NCBI GenBank assembly: GCA_030043595.1
Contig: JASHXJ010000198.1
Span: forward strand, 1 to 8,872
Reading direction: 5' to 3'
DNA length: 8,872 nucleotides
From: Trebonia sp.
GTDB taxonomy: Bacteria > Actinomycetota > Actinomycetes > Streptosporangiales > Streptosporangiaceae
Positions 1-4,984 of the stretch are shown piece by piece. The translations under genes and the position numbers were made by a program. Under the pieces are notes generated by a model, which was not told the origin of the DNA, made no database searches, and saw only the letters and a list, made by a program, of their open reading frames with translations. Each line of letters opens with the position of its first letter. Position 1 is the stretch's first letter.

Positions 1-1847
1 GCGCGGACCTGGACGGCGCGGCGCTGGCCGACACCCGGGAGAAGGCGCTGGCCATCGGACGGCTCGGGCACGCGGTGTTCCGCCGGCTCGGCGAGCTCGG
101 CGTGCCGTCGTTCTGCTTCATCAACGGGGTGGCGCTCGGCGGCGGGCTCGAGGTCGCGCTGCACTGCGCCTACCGGACGATCTCCTCGGGCGCCGGCATG
201 GTCGCCCTGCCCGAGTGCTTCCTCGGCCTGGTCCCCGGCTGGGGCGGCACCTACCTGCTGCCGCGGCTGATCGGGCCCGCCGCCGCGCTGAAGGTGATCA
301 TCGAGAACCCGCTGTCGCAGAACAAGATGCTGCGCGGCCCCGAGGCGTTCGGACTCGGCATCGCCGACGCGATGTTCGAGCCGGCGGACTTCCTTGAGGA
401 GTCACTGCGCTGGGCGGCGGACGTGCTGACGGGCTCGCTGACCGTGGCGCGCGCGCCGCTGGCGCCGCCGCGGGAGTGGGATGCCGCGGTGGCCGGCGCG
501 CGCTTTCTCCTGGACGGCAGGCTGCACGGCGCGGCTCCGGCGCCGTACCGGGCGCTCGACCTGGTGGCCGGGGCACGGACACGGACCCGCGACGAGGGGT
601 TCGCGGCCGAGGACGAGGCCCTCGCGGACCTGCTGCTCAGCGACGAGCTGCGCGCCGGGCTGTACGCGTTCGACCTGGTGCAAAAGCGCGCGAAGCGCCC
701 GGCCGGCGCGCCGGACCGGTCGCTTGCCAGGCCCGTCACCAAGGTCGGCGTGGTGGGCGCCGGGCTGATGGCCGCGCAGATCGCGCTGCTGTTCGCCCGC
801 CGGCTGCAGGTCCCCGTGGTGCTGACCGACCTGGACCAGGCCCGCGTGGACTCCGGCGTCGGTCACGTGCACGCGGAGATCGACAGGCAGCTGGCGCGCG
901 GGCGCCTGTCGCCGGACGCCGCGAACCGGCAGAAGGCGCTGGTGAGCGGCTCGGTGTCGAAGGATGTGTTCGCCGACGCCGACGTCGTCATCGAGGCGGT
1001 CTTCGAGGAGCTCGCGGTCAAGCAGCAGGTGCTCGCCGAGCTCGAGGCTGTGGTCCGGCCGGACTGCGTGCTCGCCACCAACACGTCATCGCTGTCGGTG
1101 ACCGCGATGGCCGCCAGCCTCGCTCACCCCGAGCGGGTGGTCGGGTTCCACTTCTTCAACCCGGTCGCGGTGCTGCCCCTCGTCGAGGTCGCCCGCGGCG
1201 CCTCGACCTGCGACGCCGCGGTGGCGACCGCGCTCGCGGTCGGCAAGGCACTGAAGAAGAACTGCGTGATCGTCGCCGACCAGCCCGCTTTCGTGGTCAA
1301 CCGGCTGCTTACCCGGTTCCTCGGCGAGATCATCGCCGCGGTGGACGAAGGGACCCCGTTCGAGGTCGCCGAGCACGCGGCCGACCCGCTCGGGCTGCCG
1401 ATGACCCCGTTCCTGCTGCTGCAGCTTGTCGGGCCGGCGGTCGCGCTGCACGTGACGCAGACGCTGGCCGCCGCGTACCTGGATCGCTTCGCCGTGTCGC
1501 CGAAGCTGCGCGCGCTGGTGCGGTCCGGGAAGACCGCGGTCTACCTCCCGGACCTGTCGGTCGATCCGGAGGTTCTCGCGGCGCTCGCCGGCGGCGACAG
1601 CCCGTCGACCGGGCCGGAGGTTCTCGCGCGGGCGCTCGAGGGGCTCGCTCAGGAGATCCGGATCATGCTCGACGCGGGCGTGGTCGCCGCGGCCGAGGAC
1701 ATCGACCTGTGCATGATCCTCGGCGCCGGCTGGCCGTTCCACCTCGGCGGGATCACCCCGTACCTGGACCGGACCGGGATCGCCGCCAAGGTCAACGGGA
1801 CGCCCTTGCGCGCCGACCGGGGCGGTGTGCACGGTCACAAAGTATGA
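1..1847 (+). CDS. fadB: Beta-oxidation multifunctional alpha subunit: enoyl-CoA hydratase / 3-hydroxyacyl-CoA dehydrogenase (5' end missing)
   Basis: The frame is open from the left edge (first full codon at 3), so the start lies outside. About 70 residues are missing, judged by the E. coli FadB position of the first catalytic Glu. The protein should hydrate 2-enoyl-CoA and then oxidise 3-hydroxyacyl-CoA with NAD+ in fatty-acid degradation, in the cytoplasm, usually with a thiolase partner. The numbers below count from the GTG codon at 75. The crotonase part has GGGLE (E26) and LPE (E47), matching the two catalytic Glu of FadB. The dehydrogenase part begins near 222 with a Rossmann motif GAGLMAAQIA. 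It keeps the full catalytic set with family spacing: S338 (NTSS), H359 (FHFFNP), E371 and N409. A first C-terminal 3HCDH domain follows at about 405-470, and a second repeat at about 515-575 ends in AEDIDLCMILGAGWPF. The stop is TGA at 1845. The family assignment is firm; fadB versus fadJ type is not resolved. Confidence 0.93.
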   Translation, partial: ADLDGAALADTREKALAIGRLGHAVFRRLGELGVPSFCFINGVALGGGLEVALHCAYRTISSGAGMVALPECFLGLVPGWGGTYLLPRLIGPAAALKVIIENPLSQNKMLRGPEAFGLGIADAMFEPADFLEESLRWAADVLTGSLTVARAPLAPPREWDAAVAGARFLLDGRLHGAAPAPYRALDLVAGARTRTRDEGFAAEDEALADLLLSDELRAGLYAFDLVQKRAKRPAGAPDRSLARPVTKVGVVGAGLMAAQIALLFARRLQVPVVLTDLDQARVDSGVGHVHAEIDRQLARGRLSPDAANRQKALVSGSVSKDVFADADVVIEAVFEELAVKQQVLAELEAVVRPDCVLATNTSSLSVTAMAASLAHPERVVGFHFFNPVAVLPLVEVARGASTCDAAVATALAVGKALKKNCVIVADQPAFVVNRLLTRFLGEIIAAVDEGTPFEVAEHAADPLGLPMTPFLLLQLVGPAVALHVTQTLAAAYLDRFAVSPKLRALVRSGKTAVYLPDLSVDPEVLAALAGGDSPSTGPEVLARALEGLAQEIRIMLDAGVVAAAEDIDLCMILGAGWPFHLGGITPYLDRTGIAAKVNGTPLRADRGGVHGHKV

Positions 1848-1858
1848 CACTGGTGTCA
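1845..1858. promoter_or_regulatory. Perfect 6+6 bp palindrome, candidate operator
   Basis: TGACAC-TG-GTGTCA is an exact inverted repeat with a 2-base centre, and its first three bases are the fadB stop codon. The size and symmetry fit the site of a dimeric repressor such as a TetR-type regulator. It lies 16 bases upstream of a possible extended -10 (1872-1880), where it would cover a -35 region. The regulator is not in the window. The role is inferred; the palindrome is directly seen. Confidence 0.4.
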
Positions 1859-1871
1859 GCCCGCGCCGATC

Positions 1872-1880
1872 TGTGATAAA
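1872..1880 (+). promoter_or_regulatory. Possible extended -10 promoter element for the methyltransferase array
   Basis: TGT followed by GATAAA resembles an extended -10 (TGn plus a hexamer matching TATAAT at four of six positions). No good -35 is present; the palindrome at 1845-1858 occupies that place. The 8-base word ATCTGTGA occurs at 1869-1876 and again at 1889-1896, exactly 20 bases apart. The site is weak and is proposed mainly because the downstream array needs a promoter and this is the only AT-rich stretch in the gap. Confidence 0.25.
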
Positions 1881-1900
1881 CATGCGGTATCTGTGAGTGA

Positions 1901-1927
1901 TGCCGTGATTGCGTAAGCAACACGGCG
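1901..1927 (+). terminator. Stem-loop with GNRA-type tetraloop downstream of fadB
   Basis: GCCGTG (1902-1907) pairs with CACGGC (1921-1926), and TTGC (1909-1912) pairs with GCAA (1917-1920). A single A at 1908 bulges, and the loop is GTAA, a GNRA-type tetraloop. A T.G wobble can extend the base of the stem. It sits 54 bases after the fadB stop. No T-run follows, which is common for actinobacterial terminators, so it could end fadB transcription. It could equally be a structured leader element upstream of the mini-gene at 1959. Confidence 0.5.
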
Positions 1928-1958
1928 GAAGAGGCGATCGGCGAGGGGCTGGCTAACG

Positions 1959-2207
1959 GTGCGGGATGAGTGGCTCAGCAGAGCAGCAGCTCAGCCGGTG
2001 CAGCTGACCCGGATCGATCCGACGGCGCCGAACGTTACCGGCGTCCTGAGCTTCACTGACCCAGCCGACGAGGCTGCCGCCTGGTTCGGCGGCTTCGGGC
2101 TGGTCGAATCCGGCATCGCGGAGGTGCATGAGCGGCGCCCAGCGGACGGCGACCCGGCATATGCCGGGGCGCTGCCGCGCTGCGGCGCCGTCGCGAGGAG
2201 ACCGTAA
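1959..2207 (+). pseudogene. Internally deleted Methyltransf_19 mini-copy (82 codons), remnant or derived small protein
   Basis: The frame starts at GTG with a GAGGGG sequence 10 bases upstream (1943-1948) and stops at TAA. The N-terminus has W5 and then IDPTAPN at 19-25, which aligns within one residue with the start of the downstream methyltransferases (M-x-D/E-D-W, then ID-T-x-PN). Residues 30-82 align with the family C-terminus: ADEAAAWFGGF against RDEVASLIAGL, then RRPADGDP, then GAVARRP as the last seven residues. The intervening ~190 residues, including DNFEADR, the SAM-binding motif I and the beta2 acidic residue, are absent. A methyltransferase activity is therefore impossible. The gap to MT1 is only 17 bases, and the junction resembles the other junctions in the array. 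Most likely it is a deletion fossil. Because the frame is open with a plausible start, a translated small protein cannot be excluded. Confidence 0.6.
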
Positions 2208-2224
2208 CTGGGGGAGGGGTCCAT

Positions 2225-3049
2225 GTGGAAGATGACTGGCGGCAGGACAGCGCGCGCCGGGCGAAGGCCGCGCTCGTAAATACCACGGTGCCGAACGCGG
2301 CACGGGTCGGCGACTACATGGTCGGTGGCCGGGACAATTTCGAGGCCGACCGGAAGGCGGTGCGGGCGCTGATCGCCGCGGCGCCGGTTGCCGCCACGAT
2401 CGCGCCCGCCGCGAGCGCCTTCCACCAGCGCGCGGTGCGGTACCTGGCCGCCGAGGCAGGCATCAGGCAGTTCCTGGACATCGGCACGGGCTCGGCCGCC
2501 GGATGCAGGACGCACGAGGTCGCGCAGTCGGCAGACCCGTGCTGCCGCGTCGTCTACGTCGACACCGACCCGATGGTGCTGACCCACGCGCGGGCGCTGA
2601 TGAGGTCCGCGCCTGGCGGTGTCACGGCGTACCTGGACGCCGACGCGCGCGACCCCGCAGCGATCGTGGCGGGCGCCCGTGAGACGCTGGACTTCGGCCA
2701 GCCGGTCGCGGTCTTGCTGCTGGCCACACTGGCCTTCATCCCGGACATCGCGGCGGCCGCGGCCGTCCTGTCCACGCTGCTGGCAGGCGTGCTCTCCGGC
2801 AGCTACGTCGTCCTCTACAACCAGGCCAGCGACCTGCACCCAGCCATAGTCGCGGCCGCCCGCCGGTGGAACCAGCTGTCGTCGAAGCGGGTCACGCTCC
2901 GCTCCCGTGACGAGGTCGCCAGCCTGATAGCTGGCCTGGAGCTGGTCCCGCCCGGCATCGTGCCGATCTGCGAATGGCGGCCCGCGCCGCGCGATCCCCG
3001 TTTCGAGGACGTGGTGCCGGTGCACGGCCTGGTCGCGCGGAAGCCGTGA
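2225..3049 (+). CDS. SAM-dependent methyltransferase, Methyltransf_19 (DUF574) family, MT1 - the copy with an intact motif I
   Basis: This is a 274-residue protein, typical for the family, predicted cytoplasmic; the substrate is unknown. The start is GTG at 2225, with a GGGGAGGGG Shine-Dalgarno at 2211-2219; the overlapping ATG at 2223 is out of frame. Features in order are DDW at 3-5, the family signature GGRDNFEADR at 34-43, RQFLDIGTG at 81-89 (motif I D-x-G-x-G intact), YVDTDP at 111-116 (beta2 acidic D113), HARAL at 121-125, LDFGQPVAVLLL at 155-166, AFIPD at 170-174, RRWNQ at 213-217, VPPG at 241-244 and WRPAP at 251-255. From memory, canonical members have His in an LHFIPD motif; here it is Ala170. 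This is the only copy in which both SAM-binding signatures look complete, so it is the best candidate for real catalysis. It is the first full gene of a same-strand cluster and is followed by MT2 after 13 bases. Confidence 0.88.
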   Translation: MEDDWRQDSARRAKAALVNTTVPNAARVGDYMVGGRDNFEADRKAVRALIAAAPVAATIAPAASAFHQRAVRYLAAEAGIRQFLDIGTGSAAGCRTHEVAQSADPCCRVVYVDTDPMVLTHARALMRSAPGGVTAYLDADARDPAAIVAGARETLDFGQPVAVLLLATLAFIPDIAAAAAVLSTLLAGVLSGSYVVLYNQASDLHPAIVAAARRWNQLSSKRVTLRSRDEVASLIAGLELVPPGIVPICEWRPAPRDPRFEDVVPVHGLVARKP

Positions 3050-3062
3050 GGGGAGAGCGTCG

Positions 3063-3905
3063 GTGACGGAAGACTGGCGGCTGGAAGAGGCGCGCCGGGT
3101 GGAGGCCGGCCTGGTCGACACCACGGTGCCGAACGCGGCCCGGGTCGCGGACTACCTCGACGGCGGGAAGGACAACTTCGAGGCGGACAGGAAGGCCGCG
3201 CGGGCGCTTGTCGCGGCGGCACCGATCATCGGCTTGATCGGGCCCGCCTGGCGCGCCTTTCACCAGCGGGTGGTCAGTTACCTGATCCACGAGGCGGGCG
3301 TGCGCCAGTTCATCTACGTCGGCGTCACCTTGCCGACGCAGAATGACGCGCACGAGATCGTGTGGTCGCAAGACCCGGGCTGCCGCATCGTGTTCGCCGA
3401 CAGCGACCCGCTGGTACTCGCTCATGCCCGGGCGCTCATGCGGCCCGGGCCCGACGGCGCCGGCGACGACCACGGTGCCACCGGTTACGTCCAGGCTGAC
3501 GTCACCGATCCTGACGCGATCATCGCCGGCGCCAGGGAGACGCTGGACTTCGGCCAGCCGGTCGCGGTCATGCTGCTGTTCATCCTCGCCTTCATCGCGG
3601 ACACCGCGGCGGCCGCGGACGTCGTTTCCTCGCTGGCCCGCGCCGCGCCGTCCGGCAGTCACATCGCGATCCATCACATAGCGAGCGAGCTGAACCCGGC
3701 GCTGGAGATGGCCGCCCGCCGGTGGAACCAGCTGTCGTCGCAGGTAGTCACGCTCCGTTCCCGTGATGAGGTCGCCAGCCTGGTGGCCGGCCTGGAGCTG
3801 GTCCCGCCCGGACTGGTGCCCATCGGCGAGTGGCGCCCCGCACCGGGCAGCCCCCGGTTCGAAGAGGTCATTCCCATGCACGGCGTGGTCGCGAGGAGGC
3901 CGTAG
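3063..3905 (+). CDS. Methyltransf_19 paralogue MT2, SAM motif I degenerate, possible pseudoenzyme
   Basis: The protein has 280 residues. The start is GTG at 3063, with GGGAGAG at 3051-3057 as ribosome site; the product begins MTEDW, in register with the other copies. The signature GGKDNFEADR (34-43), HEAGVRQF (76-83), HARAL, RRWNQLSS, VPPG and WRPAP are conserved. Motif I, D-I-G-T-G in MT1, reads Y-V-G-V-T at 85-89, losing both the Asp and the last Gly. The next residues LPTQN are close to what I recall of the canonical family (GLPTQGN), so the loss looks specific. The beta2 acidic residue D113 remains (FADSDP). A roughly six-residue insertion at about 131-138 (GAGDDHG) is unique to this copy. 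The uninterrupted frame suggests the protein is made. It may not bind SAM, or may act as a partner of MT1. The stop TAG at 3903-3905 overlaps a possible GTG of MT3 (TAGTG). Confidence 0.85.
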   Translation: MTEDWRLEEARRVEAGLVDTTVPNAARVADYLDGGKDNFEADRKAARALVAAAPIIGLIGPAWRAFHQRVVSYLIHEAGVRQFIYVGVTLPTQNDAHEIVWSQDPGCRIVFADSDPLVLAHARALMRPGPDGAGDDHGATGYVQADVTDPDAIIAGARETLDFGQPVAVMLLFILAFIADTAAAADVVSSLARAAPSGSHIAIHHIASELNPALEMAARRWNQLSSQVVTLRSRDEVASLVAGLELVPPGLVPIGEWRPAPGSPRFEEVIPMHGVVARRP

Positions 3906-3919
3906 TGGGGCGGGAATGG

Positions 3920-4804
3920 ATGATGGACGACTGGCGCGAGGACACCACCCGGCGGGCCAGGGCCGAGCTGATCGACACCGCGGTGCCGGACGCCGCGCGG
4001 GCCGCCGACTACCTCAATGGCGGCCGGGACAACTTCGAGGCCGACCGGAGGGCCGTGCGGGCGATGACCGCGGTGGCGCCTGTCGTGGCCGCGATCGTGC
4101 CCGCCGTGCGCGCCTTCCATCGCCGGGTGGTGCGGTACCTCGTCACCGAGGCAGGAGTGCGGCAGCTGATCGACGTCGGCCCGGGCCTGGCCCAATCGGG
4201 TCGCACGCACGAGGTCGCGCAGTCAGCGGACCCGCGCTGTCGCATTGTCTACGCGTCCAGCGACCCGATGGTGCTCGCCCATTCCCGGGCGCTGACGAGG
4301 TCTACGCGCGCGGGGGTCATCGACTGCGTCGACGCGCACATCCGCGACCCCGCCGCGATCATGGCGGGCGCCCGGCGGACGCTGGACTTCGGCCAGCCGG
4401 TCGCGGTCTTGCTGCTGTCCACGTCCACGCTGTCCTTCGTCGCGGACACCGCGGCGGCCGCCGCGCAGGTGTCCGCGCTGGTGTCGGCCATCCCGCCCGG
4501 CAGCTACATCGCCCTCTACCACCAGGCCAGCGACCTGTACCCCGCGATGCGCGAGGCCGCCCGCCGGTGGAACCAGGTATCGCCGCAGCTGGTAACGCAC
4601 CGCTCCCGGGACGAGGTCGCCAGCTTCGTAGCGGGGCTGGAGCTGGTCCCGCCGGGACTCGTGCCTGTCTGCGACTGGCGGCCCGCCCCGGGCGACCCCC
4701 GTTTCGACGACGTGGTCCCGGTCTACACCGTGGCCGCCCGCAAGCCCGGGACGGCGGCGGCCGCCCTCAGCCGGGGAATTGACGGAGGCCAGGTGCGAAA
4801 GTAG
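3920..4804 (+). CDS. Methyltransf_19 paralogue MT3 with a C-terminal extension
   Basis: The protein has 294 residues. ATG at 3920 is chosen because MMDDW then aligns exactly with the starts of MT1, MT2 and MT4. GTG at 3905, overlapping the MT2 stop, is an alternative, and the frame is open further upstream inside MT2. Conserved parts are GGRDNFEADR at 34-43, RAFHRRVVRYL, LDFGQPVAVLLL, RRWNQ, VPPG and CDWRPAPGDP. Motif I is D-V-G-P-G at 85-89, still D-x-G-x-G, but the beta2 acidic residue is lost: Y-A-S-S-D-P at 111-116, with Ser at 113. The other copies end at ARKP or ARRP. Here the native stop is missing and the frame runs about 18 residues further (GTAAAALSRGIDGGQVRK). That tail overlaps a promoter whose -10 contains the stop codon. 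The 5' region is nearly identical to MT4, showing a recent duplication. Confidence 0.85.
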   Translation: MMDDWREDTTRRARAELIDTAVPDAARAADYLNGGRDNFEADRRAVRAMTAVAPVVAAIVPAVRAFHRRVVRYLVTEAGVRQLIDVGPGLAQSGRTHEVAQSADPRCRIVYASSDPMVLAHSRALTRSTRAGVIDCVDAHIRDPAAIMAGARRTLDFGQPVAVLLLSTSTLSFVADTAAAAAQVSALVSAIPPGSYIALYHQASDLYPAMREAARRWNQVSPQLVTHRSRDEVASFVAGLELVPPGLVPVCDWRPAPGDPRFDDVVPVYTVAARKPGTAAAALSRGIDGGQVRK

Positions 4805-4807
4805 GTT
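4779..4807 (+). promoter_or_regulatory. Consensus-like housekeeping promoter inside the 3' end of MT3, reading toward MT4
   Basis: TTGACG at 4779-4784, a 17-base spacer, and TAGGTT at 4802-4807 fit the actinobacterial primary-sigma (HrdB/SigA) consensus closely. The MT3 stop codon TAG (4802-4804) forms the first half of the -10. Transcription would begin near 4812-4815, giving a leader of roughly 170 bases before MT4. This could uncouple MT4 from the MT1-MT3 operon. Confidence 0.6.
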
Positions 4808-4920
4808 AGCCATGTTGTTGTCAAGCGCACTGACGACTGCCCAGTCTCGCCCTAGACCCCGGCGACCCCCTTCGCGACGCCGGGAGAGGATCATGCGCGA
4901 GCCGTCCCGTTCGCTGCTGC

Positions 4921-4940
4921 CGCCGCGTACACGCGCGGCG
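4921..4940 (+). other. GC-rich hairpin in the MT4 leader
   Basis: CGCCGCG (4921-4927) pairs with CGCGGCG (4934-4940) around a 6-base loop. A nested alternative pairs GCGT with ACGC at 4925-4934. It could act as a terminator or attenuator between the promoter at 4779-4807 and MT4. There is no T-run. GC-rich palindromes of this size also arise by chance at this base composition. Confidence 0.3.
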
Positions 4941-4941
4941 A

Positions 4942-4970
4942 GTCACGGCGTGGCCGCGAGGAAGCTGTAG
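4942..4970 (+). repeat. Duplicated scrap of the MT2 3' end upstream of MT4
   Basis: This stretch matches 3877-3905, the last codons and TAG stop of MT2, with only a few substitutions (encoded HGVAARKL versus HGVVARRP). The match continues through the stop into the ribosome site and start of the next gene in both places. MT4 therefore appears to have arisen by tandem duplication of a unit containing the tail of MT2 plus MT3. This scrap marks the left edge of that unit. Confidence 0.65.
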
Positions 4971-4972
4971 TG

Positions 4973-4980
4973 GGGAGGGA
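4973..4980 (+). promoter_or_regulatory. Shine-Dalgarno that decides the MT4 start
   Basis: GGGAGGGA lies 4 bases before ATG 4985, with its GGAGG core (4974-4978) 6 bases before it. It is downstream of GTG 4970, so it cannot serve that start. It is an improved version of the corresponding MT3 sequence at 3907-3915, where a C breaks the purine run. Confidence 0.6.
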
Positions 4981-4984
4981 ATGG

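Larger units (their letters stand above)
4812..4970 (+). other. Short Arg-rich ORF (52 codons) between MT3 and MT4; leader ORF or debris
   Basis: An ATG at 4812 lies five bases after the -10 at 4802-4807, so a leaderless start is conceivable; there is no Shine-Dalgarno. The product begins MLLSSALTTAQ, then is rich in Arg and Pro (RPRPRRPPSRRR), and ends HGVAARKL. This ending is a near copy of the MT2 terminus HGVVARRP, and its TAG overlaps a GTG of MT4 (TAGTG). The frame may therefore be an accidental fusion of unrelated sequence with a duplicated gene tail. A sequence near 4857-4884 also weakly resembles the PGDPRFDD coding region of MT3, out of frame. I do not claim a function. Confidence 0.3.

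Noticed and set aside
476..1876. 466-codon plus-strand frame overlapping fadB
   Set aside because: The product is Arg/Gly/Ala-rich with no motifs, a frame-shifted shadow of fadB.
1086..1883. Long minus-strand open frame opposite fadB (265 codons)
   Set aside because: It is antisense to a gene with full catalytic motifs, and its product is a low-complexity Arg/Gly/His-rich string. Long antisense frames are expected at this GC content.
1991..3124. Minus-strand frame of 377 codons across MT1, with a similar one at 2892-3881 across MT2
   Set aside because: They resemble each other only because the sense genes are paralogous. Both are antisense shadows without start signals or domains.
3830..3919. 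Long N-terminal extension of MT3 inside MT2
   Set aside because: The frame is open there, but the extension is Arg-rich and unlike the family, and ATG 3920 aligns with the start of every other copy.
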